DNA from: CAZCAC01 sp964496575
Lineage (GTDB): Bacteria > Planctomycetota > UBA1135 > GCA-002686595
Reading direction: 5' to 3'
Length of the DNA stretch: 64,000 nt
Assembly (NCBI GenBank): GCA_964496575.1
Contig: CAZCAC010000041.1
Location: 1-64,000 of the forward strand
Part shown: positions 34,640 through 43,970 of the stretch, piece after piece
Layout of the letters: the number at the start of each line of letters is the position of its first letter
How positions within the stretch are numbered: position 1 is the first letter of the stretch
The notes under the pieces: model-generated
What the model was told of the DNA's origin: nothing
Seen by the model: only the letters and a program-made list of their open reading frames with translations
Database searches by the model: none
Translations under genes and position numbers: made by a program

Positions 34640-35053
34640 TCAGCTCACCTCATCTTCGAAGTAGCGCCCGATGACCTCGGCGAGCGGCTCGACGAGATCC
34701 AGGCGACGGAGCCCCTCGCGGTCGACCCACCGGTGCTCCTCGTGTTCGTCACTCAACACCAGCTGGCCGGCCTCGATCGCGGCGGCCATGACGATGAAGA
34801 CGACGTGTACCTTCGGCAACTCCCACTCGGTGCCGCCGATGAAGTGGGTCAGTCGTACCCGCAGACCAGTCTCCTCCTCGGACTCCCGCAACAGCGCTCG
34901 ATCGAAGCTCTCCCCCTCGTCGACCTTGCCCCCCGGGAGCTCCCAGCGCGACGGCCAGAACGTCGACCCGGCGGCCCGCCGGAGGGCGAGGTAGCGCTCC
35001 TGATCGTCGACGATCAGGGCCCTGACCGAGAGTCCGTGGGGTTTGTTGCTCAC
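34640..35053 (-). CDS. Nudix hydrolase
   Basis: 137 residues from GTG 35053 (AGGA 6-7 nt upstream); a longer form to 35137 is less likely. A perfect Nudix box covers 'GGKVDEGESFDRALLRESEEETGL'-like spacing, written G-x5-E-x7-RE-x2-EE-x-G, at about residues 42-65, preceded by 'WELPGG'. It hydrolyses a nucleoside diphosphate linked to another moiety, such as ADP-ribose, dinucleoside polyphosphates or damaged dNTPs. It is the first gene of the Nudix-patatin pair. The proximity to an RyR-domain protein suggests an ADP-ribose/NAD-derived signal; that is inference. Confidence 0.88.
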   Translation of the reverse strand: MSNKPHGLSVRALIVDDQERYLALRRAAGSTFWPSRWELPGGKVDEGESFDRALLRESEEETGLRVRLTHFIGGTEWELPKVHVVFIVMAAAIEAGQLVLSDEHEEHRWVDREGLRRLDLVEPLAEVIGRYFEDEVS

Positions 35054-35234
35054 AAATGTTCCTGGGATGACCCGCACCGCGCGCGCGGTGTGTGCGGCGA
35101 CCGGGCCAACGATGGCAGGTTTCGGTGGCGGGCGCAAGATGGCTGGCGGTCACGGCCCCGAATCAGATACCTTCGGTGCTGCCCCCGATGCGTTCCCGAC
35201 CACGACTCGGCCCGAACCGAACCCTCTCCTTTCC

Positions 35235-37043
35235 ATGACCGATTCAGAGCAGCCGAACTCGCTGATCCTCCTCTGCCGCAAGCTCCGCGAGCTCTACAGC
35301 GAAAGACGGTGGGCGGTGATCGGTTCCCTCTGGCTCATCATGCTGGCCTTCGGCTACTGCGGCGCGCACGAGCATCTCGTGGACGCCGGGAAGCAGCCCT
35401 CGATCTGGGAGCCCTTCTACCGCGCGCTGCAGCTCTTCATGCTGGACGACAGCATGATCATCCAGGAGGGCACCCACGTGCCCTGGTCACTGGAGCTCGC
35501 GCGGTTCTTCTCGCCGATCGTCGCCGCGTTCACCGGCTTCATGGCGCTGATGGCGATCTTCCGCGAAGAGCTGACGGGGTGGCGGCTGGGTCGCAGGCGG
35601 GGCCACGTCATCATCTGCGGGCTGGGGGGCCTCGGACTGCGGCTGGCGGAGTGCTATCTCGATCGCGGTGAGGACGTGGTGGTGATCGAGAAGGACAAGG
35701 AGAATGACTATCTCGAGCTGTGTCGCGAGAAGGGTGCGCTGGTGGTCGTCGGAGATGCGGCCTACCCCCGGATCCTGGCCAAGGCCCGGCTCGACCGTGC
35801 GCGCATCGTGATCGCCGTCAGCGGCGATGACGGCACGAACGCCGAGATTGCCGTGCGGTGCTGGGAGCATGCGAGCGCGGGCGAGAGGGCGCCCCTCGAA
35901 TGCCACGCACATATCGTCGATCCCGAGCTCTGTCAGCTCCTGGAGGAGCGGGAGACGATGCGCGCATCTCGAGATTGGTTCGTGCTCAACTTCTTCTCCA
36001 TCCACCGAACGGCGGCCAGGGTGATTCTGGACGACCACCCGCCCTTCGCCTGGGAGGGCAAGCGGCGTCCGCACGTGCTCGTGGTGGGGCTGGGCAGCAT
36101 GGGACGGAGCCTGGCGGCTCGGGTGGGACGCATCGCCTGGGATCGCCATCGGGGTGCTGGACAGCAGCTGCGCATGACCGTGGTCGACTACCGGGCGGAG
36201 GCGAAGATCAAGACGCTGCTCTTGCGCCACCCGAGGCTCGAGGAGTGCTGTGAGCTGACTCCCCTGTCGATCGACGTCATGGACCCGGAGTTCCAGTCCG
36301 CGAAGTTCCTGTTCCACGAGGAAATGAAGAAGGAGCTGGATATCAGCTCGGCCTACATCTGCCTGGGTCGGGACTCGGTCGCCCTCGTCGCGGCGCTCAC
36401 CCTGGCGCGCAAGCTGCGAGGCAGCGACGTTCCGATCGTCGTACGCATGTGGCACAAGCGCGGCCTGACGCGACTGCTGCAAACCGAGCAGGGAGGCACC
36501 GAGAGCGGTTACGAGAACCTGCACGCCTTTGCGCTCCTGAACAGGACGTGTAATCCGGAGACCCTGCTGGCCCTCCCTCTCGAGGTCATGGCCCGGGTGG
36601 CTCACGAGAGATACGTGCGCCAACAGCTCGCCCTCGGCGAGACCTCGGCCACCAACCCTTCGTTGGTGCCCTGGGAGGAGCTCCCCGATGCCCTGAAGCA
36701 GTCCAACATCGATCAGGCCGACAGCGTCGGCGCCCTGCTGCGCTCGATCGGTTGCGACATCACTCCGGCCGGCGACTGGGCGGTGGAACCCTTCGAGTTC
36801 ACCCCCGAGCAGCTGGAGCAGCTGGCCGAGCTGGAGCACGAGCGGTGGTGCAGGGAGCGGGAGGAGGCCGGGTGGCGCCACGCTCCGGGGCCCAAGAACA
36901 TCGAGGAGAAGACGAGCCCCGACCTCGTGCCGTGGGCGGAGCTGGGCGAGGAGGCCCGCGAGAAGGACCACGGAGCCGTGAGGGCACTTCCCGATCTCCT
37001 CGCCGAAGCGGGGTATCAGATCTGCCGGACGCAGGGGGGTTGA
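35235..37043 (+). CDS. Membrane protein with two RCK/TrkA-N domains and a C-terminal RyR domain
   Basis: 602 residues from ATG 35235. One or two membrane helices near 26-46 ('AVIGSLWLIMLAFGYCG') and 90-112 ('IVAAFTGFMALMAIF') with no TVGYG filter between them. Then two Rossmann RCK/TrkA-N units, with 'HVIICGLGGLGLRLAE' (about 125) and 'HVLVVGLGSMGRSLAARV' (about 280), the first ending in the acidic 'VVVIEKDKEN'. The last 110 residues are an RyR domain: 'LEHERWCREREEAGWRHAPG', 'DLVPWAELGEEAREKD', 'LLAEAGYQICR'. In bacteria RyR domains occur in predicted conflict and nucleotide-signal systems. Divergent from the Nudix-patatin pair, with 181 nt between the starts. Confidence 0.85.
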   Translation: MTDSEQPNSLILLCRKLRELYSERRWAVIGSLWLIMLAFGYCGAHEHLVDAGKQPSIWEPFYRALQLFMLDDSMIIQEGTHVPWSLELARFFSPIVAAFTGFMALMAIFREELTGWRLGRRRGHVIICGLGGLGLRLAECYLDRGEDVVVIEKDKENDYLELCREKGALVVVGDAAYPRILAKARLDRARIVIAVSGDDGTNAEIAVRCWEHASAGERAPLECHAHIVDPELCQLLEERETMRASRDWFVLNFFSIHRTAARVILDDHPPFAWEGKRRPHVLVVGLGSMGRSLAARVGRIAWDRHRGAGQQLRMTVVDYRAEAKIKTLLLRHPRLEECCELTPLSIDVMDPEFQSAKFLFHEEMKKELDISSAYICLGRDSVALVAALTLARKLRGSDVPIVVRMWHKRGLTRLLQTEQGGTESGYENLHAFALLNRTCNPETLLALPLEVMARVAHERYVRQQLALGETSATNPSLVPWEELPDALKQSNIDQADSVGALLRSIGCDITPAGDWAVEPFEFTPEQLEQLAELEHERWCREREEAGWRHAPGPKNIEEKTSPDLVPWAELGEEAREKDHGAVRALPDLLAEAGYQICRTQGG

Positions 37044-37107
37044 GCGGAGGTTGGTACTTCCGAGCGGCGGTGGTGATACGATGCCCACAACCTCAGCGGA
37101 AAAAGCG

Positions 37108-38466
37108 ATGACGAGACACAACCGACCCCTGATCACCATCCCCCTGATCGCCGCCGGCCTCTGCTGGCTCGGCGCGACCGGCGCCGCGCAGGACGCCGCC
37201 GTCCTCCCTCCCGAGGGTTTCCAGGCCCTCTTCAATGGCGAGAATCTCGACGGCTGGTGGGGAGCCGGGACCGAGGATCCCCGCAAGTACCTGAAGCTCA
37301 CCCCGGGTGATCGCGAGAAGAAGCGGCAGCGCAGCCTCGAGGACATCAGGGCGCACTGGCGCGTGGAAGGGGGCGAGCTGATCAATGACGGACACGGTCT
37401 CTACCTGACCACGAACGAGAACTACGGCGACTTCGAGCTGCTCCTCGACTACCGTACCGTTGCCCGGGCCGACAGCGGGATCTACCTGCGGGGGATTCCC
37501 CAGGTACAGATCTGGGACACCACCGAAGCCGGCGGAAAGTGGAACATCGGCGCGGACAAGGGCTCGGGGGGGCTCTGGAACAACAGCAAGGGGAAGCCCG
37601 GCAAGGACCCGCTGAAGCTCGCCGACAAGCCCTTCGGTGAGTGGAACCACTTCCGCGTCGTGATGGTCGGCGAGCGAGTCACCATCTGGTTGAACGAGAT
37701 CCTCGTCGTCGATCACGCACGGCTGGAGAACTACTTCGACCGCGCCAAACCCGTTCCGCTGAAGGGCCCGATCCAGCTCCAGACGCACGGCGGCGAGATC
37801 CGCTGGCGGAACGTCTACCTGCGCGAGATCCCCGTCGACGAGGCGAACGAGATCCTGCGCAACCGCGGCCTCGTCGATCGGGAGGAGAAGCTGGAGTTCG
37901 AATCGCTCTTCAACGGCAAGGACCTACGCGGCTGGATCGGCAAGACCGACTCCTACCAGGTCCAGGACGGCACGATCATGTGCAAGCCGGGGCACGGGGG
38001 AACCCTCTACACCGAGGGCGAGTACGACGACTTCGAGGTCGAGCTCCAGTTCAGGCTGCCCCCCGGCGGCAACAATGGGCTGGCGCTCCGCTACCCCGGG
38101 AACGGGGACACCGCGTACACCGGGATGTGCGAGCTGCAGGTGCTCGACAACACCGCGGAGAAGTTCGCGAAGCTCGACCCGCGCCAGTATCACGGCTCGG
38201 TCTACGGCCAGATCGCCGCGCATCGCGGTTACCTGCGGGAGCCTCTCTCGTGGAACTTCCAGCGAGTCCGGGTGAAGGGTACGCGCATCACCGTCGAGCT
38301 GAACGGCACGATCATCGTCGACGGGGACGTGAAGAAGGTCGAGGAGCTGATGTACCCCGCGAAGAAGTTCAAGGGACGCTTCCGGACCTCGGGGCACTTC
38401 GGCTTCGCCGGGCACAGCGACCCGGTGCAGTTCCGCCACGTTCGCCTTCGCCGACTCGCCGAGTAG
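37108..38466 (+). CDS. Secreted protein with two DUF1080 domains (3-keto-disaccharide hydrolase/lectin-like)
   Basis: 452 residues from ATG 37108, which gives a clean signal peptide (ends TGAAQ); ATG 37081 is an alternative. Two concanavalin-like DUF1080 domains: about 25-240 ('FQALFNGENLDGWWG', 'SGIYLRGIPQVQIWD', 'GEWNHFRVVMVGERV', 'GPIQLQTHGGEIRWRNVYLRE') and 255-450 ('FESLFNGKDLRGWIG', 'GNNGLALRYPG', 'FGFAGHSDPVQFRHVRLR'). The family is heavily expanded in planctomycetes and some members hydrolyse 3-keto-glucosides. Confidence 0.88.
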   Translation: MTRHNRPLITIPLIAAGLCWLGATGAAQDAAVLPPEGFQALFNGENLDGWWGAGTEDPRKYLKLTPGDREKKRQRSLEDIRAHWRVEGGELINDGHGLYLTTNENYGDFELLLDYRTVARADSGIYLRGIPQVQIWDTTEAGGKWNIGADKGSGGLWNNSKGKPGKDPLKLADKPFGEWNHFRVVMVGERVTIWLNEILVVDHARLENYFDRAKPVPLKGPIQLQTHGGEIRWRNVYLREIPVDEANEILRNRGLVDREEKLEFESLFNGKDLRGWIGKTDSYQVQDGTIMCKPGHGGTLYTEGEYDDFEVELQFRLPPGGNNGLALRYPGNGDTAYTGMCELQVLDNTAEKFAKLDPRQYHGSVYGQIAAHRGYLREPLSWNFQRVRVKGTRITVELNGTIIVDGDVKKVEELMYPAKKFKGRFRTSGHFGFAGHSDPVQFRHVRLRRLAE

Positions 38467-38476
38467 CGACGACACG

Positions 38477-39619
38477 GTGAGCCTCGAGGTCCGCAGGGTA
38501 ATCACGAGCCGGGAGCGGCGACGCTTCGTCGACTTCCCCTTCCACCTCTACCGGGGGTCGCCCTGGTGGGTGCCGCCGTTCGTTGCGGACGAGTTGAAGA
38601 CGCTGAGCCCCGACCGGAATCCCGCCCGCGACTTCTGCGAGGCGGAGCTCTGGCTCGCTCTCCGGGGCGGTGAAGTGGTCGGGCGGATCGCGGGGATCGT
38701 CAACCGCCGGGCGAATGAGCGCTGGGAACAGCGGCGGGCCCGCTTCGGGTGGATCGACTTCGTCGACGACGAGGAGGTCTCCCGGGCGCTCTTCGCCACC
38801 GTCGAGTCATGGGCCGCCGAACGCGGCCTCACCGAGCTGCACGGCCCCCTGGGCTTCTGCGACCTGGACCCGGAGGGGATGCTGATCGAGGGGCACGAGG
38901 AGCTGGCCAACCTCGGGGCGATCTACAACCACCCCTACTACCCCGAGCACCTCGAGCGGCTGGGCTTCGAGAAGGACGTCGACTGGATCGAGTTCCGGCT
39001 CCACATCCCGCCCGAGGTTCCGAAGAAGCTGGCGCAGCTCCGCCGGATCGTCGAGTCGCGAGTCGGCGTCCGGATCGTGACCTTCTCGACGCGAAAGGAG
39101 TTCACACCGTACGTGAGACCGGTGCTCGAGCTGCTCAACAGCGCGTACCAGGACCTCTACGGCTTCGTCCCGCTGACCGAGCGACAGCAGGACTCGCTGG
39201 TCAAGACCTACTTCAGCATGCTGCGCCCGGAGTTCGTCTTCGTCGCGCTCGACAGGGATGATGAGCTCGCCGCCTTCGGCATCACCGGCCCCTCTCTCTC
39301 GCGCGCACTGCAGCGCGCCCGCGGTCGTCTGTTCCCGTTCGGCTGGTTCCACCTGTTGCGGGCCCTGAAGCACGGCAAGGTGCTCGACCTCTACCTCACC
39401 GCCGTGCGCGCCGATCTGCGAGGCAAGGGCATCAACGCCCTGCTCATCGATCAGTGCAATCGGATCGCCATCGACCGCGGCCTCGTGGAGGCGGAGACCA
39501 ACCACGAGCTCGAGACCAACGACTCGGTGCAGGGACAGTGGAAGTTCTTCGAGGGCCGCCAGCACAAGCGGCGGCGTTGCTTCATCAAGAATGTGTCGCC
39601 GTCGTGCCCGGTGGAGTGA
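38477..39619 (+). CDS. GNAT-like acyltransferase
   Basis: 380 residues from GTG 38477, 10 nt after the DUF1080 gene. The sequence is the long cytosolic GNAT-type family found as 'N-acetyltransferase' in planctomycetes, delta-proteobacteria and Bacteroidota. It starts with 'FHLYRGSPWWVPPF', has 'GRIAGIVNRRANE' (first half beta sheet), 'LHGPLGFCDLDPEGMLIEG' and a late 'LTAVRADLRGKGINALLIDQ', which resembles the CoA-binding Q/RxxGxG/A loop. 'NHELETNDSVQGQWKFFEG' is conserved in this family. Substrate unknown. Confidence 0.7.
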   Translation: MSLEVRRVITSRERRRFVDFPFHLYRGSPWWVPPFVADELKTLSPDRNPARDFCEAELWLALRGGEVVGRIAGIVNRRANERWEQRRARFGWIDFVDDEEVSRALFATVESWAAERGLTELHGPLGFCDLDPEGMLIEGHEELANLGAIYNHPYYPEHLERLGFEKDVDWIEFRLHIPPEVPKKLAQLRRIVESRVGVRIVTFSTRKEFTPYVRPVLELLNSAYQDLYGFVPLTERQQDSLVKTYFSMLRPEFVFVALDRDDELAAFGITGPSLSRALQRARGRLFPFGWFHLLRALKHGKVLDLYLTAVRADLRGKGINALLIDQCNRIAIDRGLVEAETNHELETNDSVQGQWKFFEGRQHKRRRCFIKNVSPSCPVE

Positions 39620-39690
39620 GGGACCACTACAGCCGACCCCCGCGGCAGGAACGCTCGGTCCGAGGAGGTGCAGACGGAAGCGCTGCGTCT

Positions 39691-42066
39691 CTACAGATCC
39701 TCCTTCGCCAGCCTCAGCCTCCACTCGGCCAGGCGCTCTGGCTTCCCCCAGGCCTCATACAGCTCGATCGCGTACTGGACGACCTTCTGCGTGCGGCGAT
39801 GTTCCGGGCCAAGCGCTTTGTGCAGGATCGCGTGGGCCTCGGCCAACTCGGCCTCGGCTTCCTCGAATCTCTGCATCCCGATCAGGCAGGCGGCGCGGTT
39901 GCCGCGCAGAGCCGCCGGCATCATGTGCCCGGTCGGAAGCGCCTCCGTGGCCATTCGAATCGCTTCCTCGTAGTACCGCAACGCCTCCTCCGTCCGGTTC
40001 AGACGCTCGAGGGCGGAGGCGAGATTGTTCAGCGTCGCCGCCGTGGCCTGGTGGCTCGTGTGGTAGTTCGTGCGGCGGTTCTCCAGAGCCTCTCGAAGGA
40101 CGTGTTCCGCCTCCTCGGGTTTGTTCAGACGGCTCAGCACCAGGCCGAGGTTGTTGAGGCTGGCACCGAGGCTCGGATGCTCCGGCGAGAGCAGCTGCCT
40201 CCTTATCTGCAGTGACTCACGGTGCACCTCCTCGGCGCTCTCGAGGTCGGAGTTCGCTTCGAGGGCGGCGCCGAGACTGCTCAGGGCCTCGGCGACCTGC
40301 GTGCTCGGCGAGCCGTAAACCACACGGTAGATCTCAACCGATTCTCGGAGCGCTCGGATCGCTTCGTCATTGACCCCCTTCTTCTCCAGCGCCAGCCCCA
40401 GGGTCTTCAGTGCACGCGCCAGTCCCGGGGTGAGGTCGCCGGTCCGGCGGCGCTCCGCCGCGACGGCCTGTCGAAGGAGCGCCTCAGCCTCGTCGTGCCG
40501 ACCGGTGTAGATCAAGACGTCCGCCAGGCCCAGGACCGAATCCGAGGCCGCGTCCGGTCCCGAAGCCGCCTCGCGTACCTCGACCGCGCGGGCGTAGAGG
40601 ATCTCGGCCTGCTCGTACTCACCGAGTTGCAGGTGGGCCAGCGCCAGATCGTCGCGGTTCGCCGCCGTATCCGGGTGTCCCGGACCGAGGATCTGCTCCT
40701 GGAGGGTGAGGGACTCGGCGAAGTGCGGCTTGGCGTCCTCGAAGAGACCGAGTGCGACGTAGCTGCGACCGATGCTCGAGAGCAGCGCTGCCCGGGCAGC
40801 GGGCTGGTGGGCGAGCTCTTCCTGATCGAGTCGCGTGGCGGCCTCGTCCAGGATCGTGCGGACCGTGACGTCCTCGCCGAGGGTCCGGTTCGGGTCGACC
40901 GAGCTCAGCATGTCGTTCAGGAATCCGCTGATGGCTTCCGACTTCTCGGCCTCGCGGACCGCGAGAGCACGTTCACGGTTGGCCTGGACGAGGCCGTACA
41001 GGGCGACCGTCAGGCCGCCCACCAGCGCCGCGGCCACGACCACGGCCATGGTCAGGACGATCCGGTGGCGTCGCGCGAACTTGCGGAGCCGGTAGGAGGC
41101 GCTGGGCGGCGAGGCGACGACGGGCTGGTCGTCGAGGTAGCGCTGGATGTCCGCCGCGAGACCGTTGGCCGTCTCGTAGCGGCGGGCACGGTCCTTCTCC
41201 AGCGTCTTCATCACGATCCAGTCGAGCTCGCCGCGCACGAATCCGCTCAGCTTCTTAGGCTCGATCCCGCGGCGGCTCGCGATCTCGGGCCTCGACAGGA
41301 GGGTGCTCAGCCGGTTGCTCGGCTTGGGTGGATCCTCTTCCCGAATGATCTTGAACACCTCGTCGATCGCCGCGCTGTGGAGGCGCTGCTTGTCGAAGGG
41401 TGTGGTTCCGGTCAAGAGCTCGTACAGCAGAACGCCCAGCGAGTAGATGTCCGTCCTCGTGTCCACGTCCTGCTGGTTCATCTTCGACTGCTCGGGACTC
41501 ATGTACTCCAGAGTCCCCAGCACCTGACCCAGCTGGGTGAACATCGTCTTCTCGGTCAGTCGTTGGTGCAGGGCCTTGGCCAGACCGAAGTCGATGATCT
41601 TGGGGACGGCTCGGTTGTCGAACTCGGTGACCAGGATGTTGTTCGGCTTCAGGTCGCGGTGGATGATGCCCTTCTGGTGTGCGTGCTGGACGGCGTGGCA
41701 GATCGATTTGAAGACTCCCAGCCGCTGCTTCGGCGTGAGACCCTTCTCGTCGCAGTACGTCGTGATCGGCAGGCCCTTGACCAGCTCCATCACGAAGTAC
41801 GGCCGGCCCGTTTCCGTCGTCCCCACGTCCAGCACGTGAGCGATGTTCGGGTGATCCATCATGGACAGGGCTTGCCGCTCCGCTTCGAACCGGGCGATCA
41901 CCTGCCGAGAATCCATACCTGCCTTGATGATCTTCAGGGCAACGCGACGCCGGACCGGTTCCTCCTGCTCGGCCAGGTAGACCGTCCCCATTCCGCCTTC
42001 GCCGATCTGCTGCAACAGCTTGTAGGGGCCGATTTGCGAACCGGGCGCTTCGACCGATACCGGCAC
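39691..42066 (-). CDS. Transmembrane Ser/Thr protein kinase with TPR tail
   Basis: 791 residues. Hanks-type kinase domain (about 12-310): glycine loop 'IGEGGMGTVYLAEQ', ATP-lysine 'VALKIIK', catalytic loop 'HRDLKPNNI', 'DFGLAKA', 'LGTLEYMSPEQ'. One membrane helix at about 340-362 ('RIVLTMAVVVAAALVGGLTVALYG'-like). The extracytoplasmic part (about 400-790) holds ten or so kinesin-light-chain-type TPRs ending in 'WGKPERLAEWRLR'. Such kinases are very common in planctomycetes. The start is GTG 42066; it lies only 32 nt from the divergent gene at 42099, leaving little room for promoters. Confidence 0.9.
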   Translation of the reverse strand: MPVSVEAPGSQIGPYKLLQQIGEGGMGTVYLAEQEEPVRRRVALKIIKAGMDSRQVIARFEAERQALSMMDHPNIAHVLDVGTTETGRPYFVMELVKGLPITTYCDEKGLTPKQRLGVFKSICHAVQHAHQKGIIHRDLKPNNILVTEFDNRAVPKIIDFGLAKALHQRLTEKTMFTQLGQVLGTLEYMSPEQSKMNQQDVDTRTDIYSLGVLLYELLTGTTPFDKQRLHSAAIDEVFKIIREEDPPKPSNRLSTLLSRPEIASRRGIEPKKLSGFVRGELDWIVMKTLEKDRARRYETANGLAADIQRYLDDQPVVASPPSASYRLRKFARRHRIVLTMAVVVAAALVGGLTVALYGLVQANRERALAVREAEKSEAISGFLNDMLSSVDPNRTLGEDVTVRTILDEAATRLDQEELAHQPAARAALLSSIGRSYVALGLFEDAKPHFAESLTLQEQILGPGHPDTAANRDDLALAHLQLGEYEQAEILYARAVEVREAASGPDAASDSVLGLADVLIYTGRHDEAEALLRQAVAAERRRTGDLTPGLARALKTLGLALEKKGVNDEAIRALRESVEIYRVVYGSPSTQVAEALSSLGAALEANSDLESAEEVHRESLQIRRQLLSPEHPSLGASLNNLGLVLSRLNKPEEAEHVLREALENRRTNYHTSHQATAATLNNLASALERLNRTEEALRYYEEAIRMATEALPTGHMMPAALRGNRAACLIGMQRFEEAEAELAEAHAILHKALGPEHRRTQKVVQYAIELYEAWGKPERLAEWRLRLAKEDL

Positions 42067-42098
42067 TTCATCGGCCTTCAGGGACAGGGTGTCAGGCA

Positions 42099-42914
42099 GT
42101 GAGGGTCGACGTCGGACACGTCTCTGCGCCGTTCTCGAATGGACTGCCCGTGAGCCCCGGTGACACGGTTCGCGTCTTCGTACTCGCCGGCCAGCGCAGC
42201 ATGGAGGGCGAGGGCGCCCATGTCTCCGAGATTGCCGACTACCCGGAGTTCGTCGGGCTGGACGGGCTGCAGGAGAATGTCCTGTACCGCTACCACCTCG
42301 GCGGCGGAGTGCACACGTCGACGGACTGGGCGCCGCTCGGCCCAGCGGATTACCTGGAGAGCTTCGGGCCGGAGCTCTCGTTCGGATACACCGTGGATCG
42401 GTTCCTCGACGATCCGGTTGCCGTGATCAAGATCGCGGACAGCGCCGCCTTCCTCGTCGACTGGCTGCCCCAGCACCCGAACGCCAGCCGTCCCCGGTAC
42501 GCCGACGCGCTGCGCACCATCCGCGGGGCGCTCAATAGCCTCACTCGCGCAGGCGTGAACCCGGTCCTCGAGGGCGTGATCTGGCTGCCGGCGGAGCATG
42601 ACGCCTGGTGGCCTCCTCACCGCAACCAGTACGCCTCGAACCTGACGACGCTGGTGTCGGCGCTGCGCGCGGACCTCGGTACGCCGCAGCTCAAGTGGTT
42701 CGTCGCCGAGCTTCGCGATGATCTGGTCTGGGGCCAGAGCAACCTCGACGCACTCGACGCGAAGATCGAGACCGTCGCCGCGGCGGATCCGTTCCTGTGG
42801 TTCGTCGAGACGGACACCCTCTCGCCGTCCAGCCCCGCGCCGACCTTCGGAACGCAGGGCGCGCTGGAACTCGGACGGCTGATGGCGAGTGCATACGCGC
42901 GGACGCTCGAGTAG
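42099..42914 (+). CDS. SGNH/sialate-esterase-like protein with degraded catalytic motifs
   Basis: 271 residues from GTG 42099, no signal peptide. The fold is that of the DUF303 esterases, but compared with the intact homologue at 11431 every motif is altered: 'VLAGQRSMEG' instead of VLTGQSN (the nucleophile Ser moved), 'VIWLPAEHDAW' instead of YLQGESN, and 'APTFGTQGALELG' where the DxxH should be. The N-terminal export signal seems to be lost as well. Most likely an inactive remnant or a binding protein. It is divergent from the kinase gene at a distance of only 32 nt. Confidence 0.6.
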   Translation: MRVDVGHVSAPFSNGLPVSPGDTVRVFVLAGQRSMEGEGAHVSEIADYPEFVGLDGLQENVLYRYHLGGGVHTSTDWAPLGPADYLESFGPELSFGYTVDRFLDDPVAVIKIADSAAFLVDWLPQHPNASRPRYADALRTIRGALNSLTRAGVNPVLEGVIWLPAEHDAWWPPHRNQYASNLTTLVSALRADLGTPQLKWFVAELRDDLVWGQSNLDALDAKIETVAAADPFLWFVETDTLSPSSPAPTFGTQGALELGRLMASAYARTLE

Positions 42915-42968
42915 AAACTGCCCGAATGCCGGGTGTTCAGGGTAACGAGCCTCTCTGCCGTATCCGGC

Positions 42969-43970
42969 CTACTCCCCCTCGATCTCGACCCAGCGGAAGA
43001 CCATCCACTGCGCCTCCCGGATCTCGAGCACCTGCATCTCGAACCAGCGATCCGTATCTCGATCGAGGGTGTGGATGAGGAACACGTGACCCGGCCGGGC
43101 GTCGATCCTGACGGAGTCGGCGGAAGGCGGGATCGGCGGGCTTCCCTCGAGACGGGGTGGGCCCAGGTCCCGGATGGTGCTCCGGTCGACGACGACGGTC
43201 CGGACGTCCAGGATGCTGCCGCTGTTCCCGAACTCGAAGTCCCAGTCGTTGTGGGCGCGGCGGCGGTTGTCTCGCGTGGCGTGCTCGAAGCTGTAGGTCG
43301 AGGCCGTGTACGCGGCCTTGCTCTCCGCTCCCAGGTTCCGCGCAAAGCGACGCGCGACCACCGCCGCCACCTGGCCGGCATCGGGCCAGGCCTCGAGCGA
43401 GCGCCGCCAGAGCTCGGCCCGGTCGTCGAGCCGGAGCAGCAGGTCGGACAGGTCGCGGGCGCCGTACGAGGGGTTCCACGACCGCTCCTCTCCGGGGAAG
43501 CTCGGTACGAGCTGAGCACCGAAGACCGAGCGTTCGACCGGCTCGGCGGGAGGCGCCGGCTCGACGGATTCCGCCGGCGCGACGGGAACCTCGATCGAGG
43601 CGGGCGGAGCCGACTCCACGTCGACCGGAGGCGGCGGTTGGCTCAGCGCCTCGAGCTCCCGCCGCAAGACCTCGATTCCCGGTAGCCCGGCCCGGACCGC
43701 TTCGGGCTCCTCCGCGAGGAGCAGAAGGTGGCTGCGCGCGTCGGACAGGTCGTCGGTCAAGAGCTCGCAACGAGCCAGCTCGAGTCGCGCCCGAGCGCGC
43801 ACGGTGCGCGAGAGGTCCACGCGAGCGAGCAGCTCGCGCAGCCGGCTCGCCGCCTCCGCGGGTCGGAGCTCGATCTCCAGGGCGTAGCGCGCCGCCTGCA
43901 GCTCCCGCGTCGGGTCGGGCAGCTGCAACCGATCGGCCAGCAGGAGAGTCGACAGCAAGAGCGTGATCAT
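42969..43970 (-). CDS. Probably exported TPR-like/beta protein of unknown function in a two-component operon
   Basis: 333 residues. Short hydrophobic N-terminus (MITLLLSTLLLADRL), then a helical region up to about 105 with 'ARARLELARCELLTDDLSDARSHLLLL' that looks like a TPR pair, a Pro/Ala/Glu-rich linker (about 113-145), and a C-terminal domain that ends with 'MVFRWVEIEGE' and a strand 'PGHVFLIHTLDRDTDRWFEMQVLEI'. The start overlaps the response-regulator stop (ATGA), so it belongs to the operon with the kinase and regulator. No family recognised. Confidence 0.6.
   Translation of the reverse strand: MITLLLSTLLLADRLQLPDPTRELQAARYALEIELRPAEAASRLRELLARVDLSRTVRARARLELARCELLTDDLSDARSHLLLLAEEPEAVRAGLPGIEVLRRELEALSQPPPPVDVESAPPASIEVPVAPAESVEPAPPAEPVERSVFGAQLVPSFPGEERSWNPSYGARDLSDLLLRLDDRAELWRRSLEAWPDAGQVAAVVARRFARNLGAESKAAYTASTYSFEHATRDNRRRAHNDWDFEFGNSGSILDVRTVVVDRSTIRDLGPPRLEGSPPIPPSADSVRIDARPGHVFLIHTLDRDTDRWFEMQVLEIREAQWMVFRWVEIEGE

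Noticed and set aside
40222..42102. Long plus-strand frame opposite the Ser/Thr kinase
   Set aside because: Antisense shadow of a well-supported kinase; composition is rich in R, V, L, Q without domains.
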